A stretch of 64,000 bases of DNA from Lithobates sylvaticus (GCA_028564925.1 CM053031.1:100552888-100616887); one strand, 5' to 3'; positions 23,590 through 34,540 are shown, counted from the stretch's first letter. The notes: a model not told the origin generated them from the sequence alone. Translations and numbers: made by a program.

Positions 23590-25150
23590 ACATAGTAAAC
23601 AAGGTTGAAAAAAGACGCAAGTCCATCAAGTCCAACCTATGTGTGATTAAATGTCAGTATTACATTGTATATTCCTGTATGTTGTGGTCTTTTTGAAGCC
23701 CATCTAATAGTTTTTTGAAATTATCGATGCTCCATGCTGAAACCACTGCTTGTGGAAGAGAATCCCACATTCTTACCGCTCTTACAGTAAAGAACCCTCT
23801 ATGCAGTTTAAGGTTTCTAATTTTAGTGAGTGGCCATGTGCAATGTTGCCAACCGTCAGTATTTTTACTGGAAGCCAGTAAAAATACGGCAATTTTCTCC
23901 TGCCAGTAAATGCCAGTTAAAGTAAAAGGTTGCCAGTAAAAAATATGTCTGTGACCCTCAGCTTGGTCCGGAGCCAGCTGAGACCATCCGAGTGCCTTCT
24001 ACAGTGTGATCGGGCGGCTCTGGCAGAGGCGGTGCAATGGAGCCAAGCAGAGCGGCCAGAGCCTCGTGTGCGGGTCTGTGGTATGGGAGGAAGACAAGCT
24101 GGGACCGTCAGTGCTGTTTAGACTGGAGTGGACTGAAGGGACTACTTGGCTTGGAGAGAGACTGTCACTGTGACTCAGGAGGGTACATGTTGTATCAGTG
24201 AGGTCTCATCCTCATCTGTGCTGCTGCACACTGCTGTCAGTGTCACTGGGAGAGTCAATTTTATGTGTGTGTGCCGTCCATTCTAACTTCTTACCCTCCT
24301 GAGTTCCATTCCTGAGCTACTTACTTACTATATCGAAAATAAAATAATTTTTTATTATCTTTTATTATCTTATTATCTACCTTAAATCATATTGCTAATT
24401 GCATATTGTATATGTTTTTAAGTAGCCTAAATACTCTAATTTGCACTTAAAAATGTAATTTTGTAATTTTTGGAAATGTCAGTAAAAACTAGTCTGTGCC
24501 AGTAAATTTTGGGTGTCATGTCAGTAAATTTCAATCTTATAGGTTGGCAACACTGGCCGCGTGTCTTATTAAATTCTTTTGCACAGAGAGGTTTTATCCC
24601 TATTGTGGGGTCACCAGTATGGCATTTGTACATTGAAATCAAATCCCCTCTCAAGAGTCTCCTCTCCAGAGAGAACAAGTTCAATGCTTGCAGTCTTTCC
24701 CCATAGCTGAGATCCTCCAGTCCCTTTATTCGTTTTTTTGCCCTTCTCTGGACCCTCTCCAGTTCCAGCACATCCTACCTGAGGACTTGTGCCTAGAACT
24801 GGACGGCATACTCCAGGTGCGGCCAGACCAGAGTCTTGTAGAGTGGGCGAATTATCATTTTATCTCTGGAGTTAACCCCCTTTTTAAAGCATGCCAATGT
24901 TCTGTTGGCCTTGCTTGCAGCAGCTTGGCATTGCATGCTAGTGCTGAGCCTATCATCTACTAGGACCCCCAGGTCCTTTTCCATCCTAGATTCCCCCAGA
25001 GGTTCTCCCCCTAGTGAGTAGATTTCATTCATATTTTTGCCACCCACATACACTATTTTAAATTTTTTTACATTAAACCTCATTTGCCATGTAGTTGCCC
25101 ACCCCATTAATTTGTTCAGATCTCCTTGCGAGGTTTGATTTGAATCAATT
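23590..25150 (-). mobile_element. LINE fragment (CR1/L2-like), interrupted by a hAT MITE
   Basis: Read on the minus strand from 25150 downward: a segment with MGRIDSNQTSQGDLNKLMGW and 'FNVKKFKIVYVG', then 'EKDLGVLVDDRLS', then 'FKKGVNSRDKMIIRPLYKTL', then 'LELERVQRRAKKRIKGLEDL' and 'SLERRLLRGDLISMYK'. These are conserved landmarks of the reverse transcriptase thumb and C-terminal part of CR1/L2/Rex1-type LINEs. The frame changes near 24775-24795, so the copy is dead. Its 3' portion is separated by a 715-bp hAT MITE at 23841-24555 and resumes at 23840-23590. The 5' part of the element, with endonuclease and the catalytic palm, is absent. Confidence 0.8.
23841..24555. mobile_element. hAT-type MITE inserted in the LINE
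   Basis: Ends CAATGTTGCCAACC and GGTTGGCAACACTG form a 14-bp TIR with one mismatch. Flanks GCCATGTG (23833-23840) and GCCGCGTG (24556-24563) look like an 8-bp target duplication with two transitions since insertion. It is 715 bp with no transposase. GCCAGTAAAA-type subterminal repeats occur near both ends. Confidence 0.75.
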
Positions 25151-25440
25151 CTACCCACGATTCCAGAATCGCGTCAAAACGTGGGACACATTTCAATGCC
25201 ATTATTTCTTAATGGCACCCCAAACGCGGTGCAATTTTGCCACGACTTTTAGAGCCATAAAACGCGCTACAATTGTGGCAAAGATCGCAATGTCAAATGC
25301 TTGTGGACAGACAAGAGCATTGCTCTCAACAAAGGAAACCTGACAAATCTGTAATGGAGTTTATGTCATAATGCGGAAGCTGCCTTTTACCCACCAAAAT
25401 TGACAGAATGATGTATCTTGTCCACATATGATGATCCTAA

Positions 25441-25483
25441 GGCTTGACGCGTTTCCTGGACCTAGTCCACTTCCTCAGGAGCC
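25441..25483 (-). ncRNA. hammerhead-ribozyme-like motif
   Basis: Minus strand: GGCTC, CTGAGGA, then A-G, stem II TGGAC/GTCCA with loop TAG, then GGAAACGCGTC, then AAGCC. GGCT pairs with AGCC as stem I, and ACGCGT is a self-complementary stem III, as in hammerheads that act as dimers. The boxes CUGANGA and GAAA are the hammerhead core. A departure from the canonical fold is one to two extra unpaired bases between the first core box and stem II and a C-A mismatch at the base of stem I. Activity is unknown. Confidence 0.45.
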
Positions 25484-25785
25484 ATTGATATATAATTTAT
25501 ACAGCATACAATCTAAATAAAATAATAAATGTTGTCAACATTACTACTGCATACCGCCACACCAATAAGGTAGAGGCATTGGTTTGATGGGCAATCTGGG
25601 GGGTTCCCCTTCAGCTTTGCTGGTTGATCTTGTCCCCCTCTTATATATGCATAGCGGGCACACTTCGGGTGAATTTGTTTATGCAGTAGGTGGTAGTATG
25701 TAAATGTGTATCATCTATGAAGTATTAATGTTGACAACACTTATTATTTTATTGAGATTGTATGCTGTACAAACTATATATCAAT

Positions 25786-25826
25786 GGCTCCTGAGGAAGT
25801 GGACTAGGTCCTGGAAATGCGTCAAG
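25786..25826 (+). ncRNA. hammerhead-ribozyme-like motif, decayed copy
   Basis: Partner copy in the right arm of the inverted repeat: CTGAGGA box, GGAC/GTCC stem, then GGAAATGCGTC. The GAAAC box reads GAAAT and the ACGCGT palindrome is lost, so this copy looks decayed relative to the left arm. Confidence 0.4.
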
Positions 25827-25877
25827 CTTTAAGATCATCACATGTGGACAAGACACACCATTCTGTCAATTTTGGTG

Positions 25878-26886
25878 TTTTATGGTCATATATTTCAATA
25901 TGGAAATATTTTATGTAATTATAAGACAACCTTTTTTGAGTATAACAAATGCCGTGCCTCAAAATTCCCACTTTTTCATACTATAATAGTATTAAGGAAG
26001 ATAGATAAAATAGGGAAATGGCACTTTAATCTCAACAAACTGTGATTGGCTTTAAAGCCTAACTTTAAGTGGCCCATATCATTACTCCTACTATTATACA
26101 TAACATTACCTGTGTATACAGGCTGTGGCAAGTGTTTTATTACTCTCTCTCTCATGTCCTCAGCCATCCTTAGATAGTAGCTGTAAAAATCAGACTTTTA
26201 AAGATAAAGTTGGTTATTACACAGTCTGTCTGGATATAATGACACCATCCGTTCCCAAATGTCTGCCACTGTTTTTGTTTACTATTGCTTGAGGTTAACA
26301 AATATATAAAGAGATTCTCCAGCACCCCCCCCCCCCCCCCCCCACACCAAAAAATATATATATAAATTCAACGGCTGTAAACACTAACTTTCAATCTTTT
26401 TATTAAAAATGTTATTAAAAATGTTCAACCTTCCAAAAATGCCCTCCACTGAGGATATTATTGTTTGATATGCTTCAGTGTGATACATGCTCAACCATAG
26501 GGCTTACTCATTGCTTAGTAATCTACTCAAACAGATGATGCAATTTATATCACATACATGGTCTAACCACACTTGTGGGAACAGACATCAATTACATTTT
26601 ACTAGTTACCTCTAATGTGAATTTATACTACCTTGAACTTGCCCCATTATACTATATATGGTTGTATTAATGATAGCCACACAATGAGTGACCAGTTTAT
26701 GAAGTATCATTATGATTTAAAAAAATCAAACTAGAACATGTATATACATGTGTATACACAGAAGTGACTCTGTCATTTATTATCTTTCAGTGACACCAAC
26801 TATATAGTGTTCTATATCAACCTCCAACAATTACTTGTTCTCATTGAGCGCAGGTAAGATACATATGTATATACACAATTCTCATA
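25878..26886. other. no recognisable gene
   Basis: AT-rich sequence with a C homopolymer run at about 26324-26343. Nothing coding is recognised. Confidence 0.45.
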
Positions 26887-28115
26887 TACAGGGGGTCCCC
26901 GGGTTACAAACAAGATAGGGTCTGTAGGTTTGTTCTTAACCACTTCAGCCCCGGACCAATTGGCGCTATAAACAAAAATAGAGCGACAATTTTGAAAAAA
27001 ATTCAATATTTTTTACTTTTTGCTATAATAACTATCCCCCAAAAAAATATAAAAAAAAAATTTTTTCCTCAGTTTAGGCCGATATGTATTCTTCTACATA
27101 TTTTTGGTAAAAAAAATCGCAATTAGCGATTATTGATTAGTTTGCGCAAAAGTTATAGCGTTTACAAAATAGGGGATAGTTTTATAGCATTTTTATTAAT
27201 ATTTTTTTTTTACTAGTAATGGCGGCGATCAGCGATTTTTATTGTGACTGCGACATTATGGCGGACACATCGGACATTTTTGACACATTTTTGGGACATT
27301 TGTCATTTATACAGAAATCAGTGCTATTTAAATAGCACTGATTCCTATGTAAATGACAGTGGCAGTGAAGGAGTTAACCACTAGGGGGCGGGGAGGAGTC
27401 AGTGTGACTTGTTGTGTTTTTTTTTACTGTAGGGGGGCGTGGCTGTACGTCTGATGTCATTGATCGGCTTTCCCGATGACAGGGAACAGCCGATCACTGA
27501 CAGTCAGTGTAGGAAGCGCGGGGAGAGGTTTTTTTACACAAACCTCTCCCCGTTCTTCAGCTCTGTAACCCGATCGCAGGATACCAGCGGGGATCGGGTC
27601 CGCTGGTCCCGCGGCCGTGGTCACGGAGCTCCCGACCGGGTCGCGAGCGCGCCGCCCACAGGCAGGCACATGCACTTTGTCTGCCCGTGCCATTTTGCCG
27701 ACGTATATCGGCGTTAGGCGGTCGGGAAGCGGTTAAGTTGAATCTGTTTGTAAGTCGGAACAGGTACATTTTTTAAGTGTAGTTCCAGCCAGAAAAACTA
27801 TTTTTAAGCTTTTTGGATAGCATAGGTAAGGGTTAACACCCCTGTAATGTTTGTGTTGCTGTCTGTGCCCCTGTTCAGAAGATTTCACCTCACTTCCTGT
27901 CCCAATGACAATTGGATTTTGAAAATTTGGGGTTGTTGTGGAAACAAGCCATAATAAAAAAGCATCAGTGGAGGTACCTTTTTCCCATAATAACTCTTAC
28001 AGGAGTGAATTTCCCTTCCTGGGGGTAGATGTCCTCTCACTTCCTGTTGTCTCCCTCTGTTTGTAAGTAGGAGTCATTTGTAAGTCGAATGTTTGTAACT
28101 AGGGGACCCCTGTAT
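26887..28115. repeat. TA-flanked MITE, split by a TTAA element
   Basis: The left end TACAGGGGGTCCCCGGGTTA and the right end (reverse complement TACAGGGGTCCCCTAGTTAC) are inverted repeats. The body with 'TTTTTAAGCTTTTTGGATAG' and 'TTCCCTTCCTGGGGGTAGAT' reappears inside both giant hAT elements (33190-33565 and 47213-47605). The host sequence is interrupted at TTAA by 26940-27732. Confidence 0.75.
26940..27732. mobile_element. TTAA-flanked element (piggyBac-like MITE), well-preserved copy
   Basis: It starts CCACTTCAGCCCCGGACC and ends GGCGGTCGGGAAGCGG, flanked by TTAA at 26936-26939 and 27733-27736. The paralogous empty site is present in the window: the hAT copy at 47221-47243 reads GTTTGTTCTTAAGTAGAATC, a single TTAA with the two flanks joined. 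That shows directly that TTAA is the duplicated target. There is no transposase. The older relative is at 588-1526. Confidence 0.85.
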
Positions 28116-28621
28116 ACCTTTTCAATACAAATCTCTCTACATACATGCTGTACATGCTCTAAAAAAATAAAAAAATAAAAAATAAAAAATAAATGTAATT
28201 AAACTAATGTGAGTTAGCTCAATCGTACCATATAATATGCCCCCTATTACCATTCACTACTTCTACTTACAGGGCTACGCCCTCCCTTGGCTTCAGTGTT
28301 TTCAGCTGTCCAAAGCCTTCTGTTTTAATCTGGCTGTATTCAATTCTCATCTGATGGTATACTAAAATATACTGTGCAGACCAGCTATCCTAACGGCCCC
28401 ACATTCTTGGAGACACATCTCCGTTCATATTCTTTGTTTTTAAATCATTTTATTGGAATGTTTTGTCTACGATATCTCCACAAAATATGTGAGTTTCCAC
28501 AATATTCATTGTTATTTCAATATATATGCTACAAATAATGTTGCTCATTGTACTTCTGTTTATACTTTACATTTGACTTCGTGTTATTACTACATAGATG
28601 TATGATTGACCTTATTTTCAA

Positions 28622-28666
28622 CACCCCTGAAGAAGGAGACATAGACACTCTGAAACGCGTCGGGTG
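28622..28666 (+). ncRNA. hammerhead-ribozyme-like motif
   Basis: Order on the plus strand: CACCC, CTGAAGA, A, GGAG, nine-base loop, CTCT, GAAACGCGTC, GGGTG. CACCC pairs perfectly with GGGTG (stem I), GGAG with CTCT (stem II, one G-U), and ACGCGT is palindromic (stem III). The core boxes match CUGANGA and GAAA. As in the other copies there is one extra A before stem II. About 100 bases downstream is an AATAAAATACAC segment, a possible 3' end of the carrying repeat. Confidence 0.5.
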
Positions 28667-28800
28667 AATTACGAGAATTTTACAGTCAATCCTTGTGGTG
28701 ATTTTGTACTTAGTACATAGTAATTGTAACCATTCCAATATTTTGTTTTTACTATGCTTATTGTGTTTAATAAAATACACTTTTTCTACAATAGTATATC

Positions 28801-29756
28801 AGTGCCTTAAAAGTCCACTTAGGGGATACCCTTTTTCTGTCTAGTTAATTTGGATGTGGCACTTTACAGGGACACCTTCACCGATATAATTATTGCTTAA
28901 CCTTTCAGAGATAAACAGTTTAAATACAAAAGTAAAGAAATCTCTCATACACAAAAGGCACATGTATCATCCATAGTATGTGAGATCAAAAACGTATTTC
29001 AAAGAAGAACTGAATAAAATAAACTTCAGTTCAAAATCAAATGTTTCAGCCACATCCCTCTTCTGGTGATATAACCTGCCCAGTTTAGAAAATCATATCC
29101 CTCTAACACAAAGGAACAGCATAGGCATTGCTAATAAGGGTAATAAATGTTATACATCATAATAGAATTCCAAATATGTGCAATTAACAACAAGGCCAGA
29201 CGTAAAGATAGCCCTACTGACTTAAGTGGAGCGGATGATAGTACAACAAAGCAGATCTAGAAGGGAAGTGAAAAAAAGAAGGAATCAACTTTAGTAGGAA
29301 GAATGAGGGCAATCCTCAGGTTTCATCAATACACAAGATCTTATCTACGCGTTCCATGTCTTGTCAAATTTAGCATAGTTGTTTTGGAGGGTACAGGTAA
29401 GTTTGTTGTTGTTCATGATTTTTTGTTCATAACAATTTAAGTTATGCTTGGCATAGTCAAGTGTCACCACAGGTTGTTTCCAGTGCTCCCCCTCTGCCCT
29501 TTTGGGAGGTGCTCTATAAGTGTGACCTCTTGTAAGCCACATCATTGAATTCTGATCCTCCCTGGGTCATAGCGGTGGCCGAGTTTTTTTGGAACCCTAT
29601 GCTGGGAGAGATAAGTTGTCTGTTTTTAAGAAGGATCTCGCATGTAGGAACATTCTTTTCGGATATACACCATTGGGTAATTATAGCATATTACTTAGTA
29701 CCCATACTGCATACAATTAACAATTGATACATGTATTTATGATATTTCTCTCTTAG
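28801..29756. other. no recognisable gene
   Basis: Non-coding. Short open frames only, and no repeat termini were identified. Confidence 0.4.
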
Positions 29757-29764
29757 CAGACTGC

Positions 29765-29808
29765 CCCTCTGAAGAAGACTCCTAAGTGTGGGTTGAAACG
29801 TGTCAGGG
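29765..29808 (+). ncRNA. hammerhead-ribozyme-like motif
   Basis: Order: CCCT, CTGAAGA, A, GACTC, eight-base loop, GGGTT, GAAACGTGTC, AGGG. CCCT pairs with AGGG, and GACTC pairs with GGGTT (two G-U pairs). The stem sequences differ completely from those at 28622 and 25441 while pairing is kept. Downstream, ATCAATAAATATTG (about 29950) again resembles the 3' end of the carrying repeat. Confidence 0.5.
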
Positions 29809-29989
29809 ACATTTTTTCACATTGTTGATATTTTTGCACAATGTCTGCATGAAATTGTTGTTTGCAAGTGTATACCTGTTCTTTTTATTTTTATACGATT
29901 TTCCTAATGGAGCTCATCTTTTAACCATTGTGTCATGTTTTTCTATATCAATAAATATTGAATTTTTACATAGTACTCATTTACATCTA

Positions 29990-31234
29990 ATTTTCTGCTG
30001 CCTAAAAACCCCATTGTGGGGGAATTTTTCCCATTTTCTGCAATGGTTATTCTAGCTGCTAAGGTCATGTAAAGAATTAACCATTTGGGATTCTTTGGAA
30101 CATCAGTGGGCAGTTTCTAGAATAGAGCCAGTTCCGGAGATTTAGCAAGGTCACTGAGCAAATAATATTAAAAATTCTGATCCAAATCTGAAAACCTTAG
30201 GACATTGCCACCAAATATGGTACTTGGCCACACTGCCTAAAACAGGCTGGTGAGGCCGTTGGATGAATTCTCATGAGAACCAAGTACCATCTTAAGAAGG
30301 TTTTATAATTAGACTGTACCAAAATAGTGTTAATTGTGTTAATAGATATTTTGGAGAGATCATTGGCAATTTCCTGCCACTATTAATTCAAATTAAACAA
30401 TATCTTTTTCCCAAAGGAGCATGAAGGGAAGTTTATGATTAAAATCTTTCAGCAGGGCATATGAAGTGGATACATGTCCTTTTGTTAAATTGCTAGAGTT
30501 GTAGGATATTTCGAAAGGTGTAAGTGGCAGAGGGCTGGAGGAGAATTTGAGTTTACATTGAATATAGGACATTATTTAGTTATAACAAAATATTTCAGAA
30601 GAAGGCATCTGCATTTTATCACAATAGTATGCTAAGGCATATGGTTTGTTGCCATTTAAAACATCTTCTATTCTTAGGAGGCCTTGGTCCACCATTGAAA
30701 TTGATGCGGTAGGAGTCCAGGTGGGAGTTCCGAGTTGCAGATGACAGGGGCAAGGGGGCTATGGGTTGAGGAGAGTTCTCTGTCTTTCCCAAACAGTTAG
30801 CGAATGTGATAAAGTGGGACAAAGGAAAGGGCAGCCTATTGGGAAGCCACAATGGAGTAACTCCAATGGAGTAAGGAAGGCATGAAAGAGCTTCAACCGA
30901 GATCTATTGAGGTATAGTTCCCTTTGCGGTCGTATAGGCTAGCTGGGTTATTTGAGCAGCTTAAAAATATGCAAAAAGGTTGGGAAGTCCCAGACACCAC
31001 CATATATTTTTGGAGTGTACAGAGTTAATTTATTAATTCAAAGGCGTTTGTAGCACCAGAGAAATTGGAGGATATCATTATGCAACCTATGTAATTCCTG
31101 TCTGGGGGACTGCTATAGGTTGAGTCCTAAAGTATTTTAGCAGCCTTGGTAATAAAGTCATTCTAACAGAGTGAATTCTTCCAAACCAGGACAGAGGGTA
31201 GTTAGACCACAAAGTCAAACCTTTCCAGAGACGT
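29990..31234 (-). mobile_element. L1 (Tx1-like) LINE fragment, ORF2 C-terminal half
   Basis: Minus-strand reading gives YPLSWFGRIHSVRMTLLPRL then LKYFRTQPI (31178-31092), the classic L1 'WFGR...V.M..LP..LY.F..LP' block after the reverse transcriptase. Next come 'ELHRLHNDILQFLWCYKRL', 'LCTPKIYGGVWDFP', and, nearer the 3' end, 'NYKTFLRWYLVLMRIHPTAS' followed by a CFRQCGQ knuckle-like stretch. The landmarks are in the correct order but spread over several frames with many stops, so it is an old inactive copy, 5'-truncated before the catalytic palm. A TTAA MITE abuts its 5' side at 31235. Confidence 0.8.
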
Positions 31235-31582
31235 TTAAATTGGTTGTAAAGGTTGAAGGTTTTTTCCCTTGTATTGTATGCATGAAGGTAAAAAAACTTC
31301 TACTGCTTCCCCCACAGCCCCCCCCCCCCCCCCCCACCGTTAAAATTCATATGAGGCCCCTCTCAATCCAGCAATGTGCACGGGAGCCTTAGCCAGGTCG
31401 CTCTCCCCTCATTGGCTGAGACAGCAGGTCAAGGGGGGGGAGCCAGGAGCACCAGCAGGGAACCTGAGAAGAAGAGGGTCAGAGCTGCTCTCTGCAAAAC
31501 CATTTCACAGAGCAGGAAAGTATAACATCTTTGTTATTAAAACAAAAACAAAAAAAAAAACAGCCTTTAATGTCTCTTTAAA
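31235..31582. repeat. TTAA-terminal MITE
   Basis: It opens TTAAATTGGTTGTAAAGG and closes CCTTTAATGTCTCTTTAA. It shares 'CTCTCTGCAAAACCATTTCAC' style sequence and 'TTTGTTATT' with the element at 2297-2952. C run at 31319-31335. Confidence 0.65.
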
Positions 31583-32237
31583 GAGTGGCATATTTGCACT
31601 ATAAAGGGTAAAGGGTCTTTATAGAGGGAGTCAGGTAGATCCCCACAAATGAGAGAGCTTTAGGAGTCTATTGCAGTCAAGATTAGTTTGAATGGTATCT
31701 ACTGTAGATTGAGGTAAGTTACATTAATGGGATTTCATTTCAGTTGAATTCAAAGTAAGGCCTGAAAGCTAGGAGAATTGTTTTAATAGGTTCAACAAGT
31801 TGGGGACTGTTGTATGTGGGGCAGAGATACATAGTACACAGTACACATAGTGCACAGTACATACAGTGCCTAAAGTATTCATACTCCTTTAAATTTTCCA
31901 CATTTTGTCATGTTACAACCAAAAACATTTATTGGGATTTATGTGATAGACCAACACAAAAGTGGCACATAATTGTGACGTGGAAGGAAAATGATAAATG
32001 TTTTTCAAATACTTTGTAGAACAACCTTTCCCTGCAATTACAGCTGTGAGTCCTTTCTAGGATGTCTCTACCAGCTTTGCACATCTAGAGAGAGAAATTT
32101 TTGCCCATTCTTCTTTTCAAAATAGCTCAATCTCTGTCAAATTGGATGGAGAGCATATGTGAACAGAAATTTTGAAGTCTTGCCACAGATTCAATTGGAT
32201 TTAGGTCTGGACTTTGACCTACCATTCTAACACATGA

Positions 32238-32454
32238 GTATGCTTTGAACTGAAAGTGCACTTGGAAGTGCAGTCGCTCTAGATCTGAAATGAGTGGAAG
32301 CTCAGCTGATTTTATCATCCAATCATGTGTAAGCTAAAATGCTGTTTTTTATTTTCCTTGCATGTCCCCCTTGGATCTACAGTGGCTTTACTTCCAAGTG
32401 CACTTTCAGTGCACTTGCAGTGCAAAGTGGATTTTCCTTTAGTAAATAACCCCC
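32238..32454. repeat. MITE inside the Tc1 element
   Basis: Opposite-orientation relative of 13104-13350: ends ...CCTTTAGTAAATAACCCCC, with CAGTGCAAAGTGGATTTTCC and CATCCAATCATGTG in common. It occupies the position where Tc1 transposase C-terminal coding sequence is expected. Confidence 0.75.
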
Positions 32455-32459
32455 ATGTT

Positions 32460-32768
32460 TTGCTTTTAGGCCAAACAGTTATATTTTGGTCTTATTTGAC
32501 CAGAGCACCTTCTTCCACATGTTTGGTTTGTTCCCCACATGGCATCTCACAAGCAGCAAACGGGACTTCTTATGGCTTACTTTCAACAATGGCTTTCTTC
32601 TTGCTACTCTTCCATAAAGGCCAGATTTGTGGAGTGCGTGACTAATAGTTTTCATGTGGACAGATTCTTCCACCGGAGCTGTGGATCTCTGCATCTCCTC
32701 CAGAGTTACAATGGGCATCTTGGCTGCTTCTCTGATTAATGCTCTCCTTGCATTGTTTAGGTGGACAG
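32460..32768 (-). pseudogene. Tc1 transposase, middle part
   Basis: Minus strand: VHLNNARRALIREAAKMPIV, then TLEEMQRSTAPVEESVHMKT, then SHALHKSGLYGRVARRKPLL and ending MWKKVLWSNKTKI. This is the second half of the DNA-binding region plus the start of the DDE catalytic domain (W-S-D/N-E motif; the first catalytic Asp position reads Asn here). The catalytic domain beyond this is lost to the MITE. Upstream, the gene continues on the other side of the hAT insertion at 44266. It is not functional. Confidence 0.88.
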
Positions 32769-33189
32769 TAGGGATGAGCCGAACACCCCCGGGTTCGGTT
32801 CGCACCAGAACCTTCGAACGGACCGAAAGTTTGCGCGAATTTTCGAACCCTATACGTTATAATGGACGCGAACGTTCGAAATCAAAAGTGCTAATTACAA
32901 CGGCCAATATGCATGTTAATGTCATAAAACAGGTTTGGGGACCCGGGTCCTGCCCCAGGGGACATATATCAATGCAAAAAGAACTTTTAAAAAACGTTTT
33001 TTCGGGAGCAGTCATTTTAATGATGCATAAAGTGAAAAAAAAAAAGTGAAATTTTCCTTTAAATATGGTACCTGGGGGGTGTCTAAAGTATGCCTGTGAA
33101 GTGGCATGTGTTTCCCGTGTTTAGAACTGTCCTTGCACAAAATGACATTTGTAAAGGAAAAAAAGAAGCCATTTAAAAACACTTGCGGC

Positions 33190-33565
33190 TTTAGGTTTGA
33201 ATCTGAACAGGTACATTATGAAGTGTAGCTCCATCCCAAAAAAATCAATTTTTAAGCTTTTTGGAGAACATAGGGAGGGGTTATCACCCCTGTAACATTT
33301 GCTGTCTTTGCACATCTGTTCAGAACATGTCACCTCACTTTCCGTCCCAATGACAAATGTTTTTGGAAAAAGTGGGGTTTTAATTGAAACAAGGATTGGT
33401 GATAAAGTATCAGTAGAGAGGAGATACCTTTTTCCCAAATTAAATCTAACAGGATAGAATTTCCCTTCCTAGGGGTAGATTTCCTCTCACTTCCTGTTTT
33501 TTCTTTCCATTTGCAAGTAGGAGTCGTTTGTAAGTTGGATGTTTGAAAGTAGGGGCCTGGCGTAT
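33190..33565. repeat. captured MITE fragment within hAT copy 1
   Basis: It corresponds to the right three quarters of the TA-flanked MITE at 26887-28115 (shared landmarks: AACAGGTACAT, TTTTTAAGCTTTTTGG, TTCCCTTCC.AGGGGTAGAT, GTAGGAGTCGTTTGTAAGT). It is present at the same place in copy 2, so it was acquired before the copies separated. Copy 1 lacks 11 bases around the TTAA that copy 2 retains. Confidence 0.8.
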
Positions 33566-33589
33566 ATACTCTGCAGAAATTTGCCCTAT

Positions 33590-34540
33590 TAGATGTTGGT
33601 GTAGCCACAAGACTGGTGGGCACAGGAATGGGCCCTGCTGTGAGTTAATAGATCAAGATTTGTAATTGCATGCACCTGTTGAACAGGGCAGAAAAATTGG
33701 GGGTGGTGGTGGTGGTGGTGGACGGTGTTGCCACAAGACTGTAAGCTCTCACAGTTACTCTTGGTGGGCGCAGGAATGGGCCCTGCTGTGAGTTATTAGA
33801 TCAAGATTTGTAATTGCAAGCACCTGATGAACAGGGCAGAAAATTTGGGCCTTTGGCGGTGGTGGTGGACGGTGTTGCCACAAGACTGTAAGCTCTCACA
33901 GTTACTCTTGGTGGGCGCAGGAATGGGCCCTGCTGTGAGTTATTAGATCAAGATTTGTAATTGCAAGCACCTGATGAACAGGGCAGAAAATTTGGGCCTT
34001 TGGCGGTGGTGGTGGACGGTGTTGCCACAAGACTGTAAGCTCTCACAGTTACTCTTGGTGGGCGCAGGAATGGGCCCTGCTGTGAGTTATTAGATCAAGA
34101 TTTGTAATTGCAAGCACCTGATGAACAGGGCAGAAAAATTGGGCCTTTGGCGGTGGTGGTGGACGGTGTTGCCACAAGACTGTAGGCCCTCATAGTTACT
34201 CTTGGTGGGCGCAGGAATGGGCCCTGCTGTGAGTTATTAGATCAAGATTTGTAATTGCAAGCACCTGATGAACAGGGCAGAAAATTTGGGCCTTTGGCGG
34301 TGGTGGTGGACGGTGTTGCCACAAGACTGTAAGCTCTCACAGTTACTCTTGGTGGGCGCAGGAATGGGCCCTGCTGTGAGTTATTAGATCAAGATTTGTA
34401 ATTGCAAGCACCTGATGAACAGGGCAGAAAAATTGGGCCTTTGGCGGTGGTGGTGGACGGTGTTGCCACAAGACTGTAGGCCCTCATAGTTACTCTTGGT
34501 GGGCGCAGGAATGGGCCCTGCTGTGAACTATTAGATCAAG
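33590..34540. repeat. 146-bp tandem array in hAT copy 1 (6 copies plus partial)
   Basis: The landmark GACGGTGTTGCCACAAGACT recurs six times at about 146-bp spacing. Each unit carries a (GGT/GGC)n stretch and 'GGAATGGGCCCTGCTGTGAG'. Copy 2 of the transposon has four of these units. Confidence 0.92.

Larger units (their letters stand above)
25392..25877. repeat. long inverted repeat, ~161-bp arms
   Basis: The left arm 25392-25552 and right arm 25716-25877 are inverse copies, roughly 90% identical by eye, around a 163-bp spacer. Each arm carries one copy of the hammerhead-like motif, pointing away from the spacer (minus strand at 25441-25483, plus strand at 25786-25826). Penelope-like elements are known to insert as inverted or partial-tandem copies and to carry hammerhead ribozymes, so a Penelope-derived fragment is one explanation. 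No GIY-YIG or RT coding sequence is present. Confidence 0.75.
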
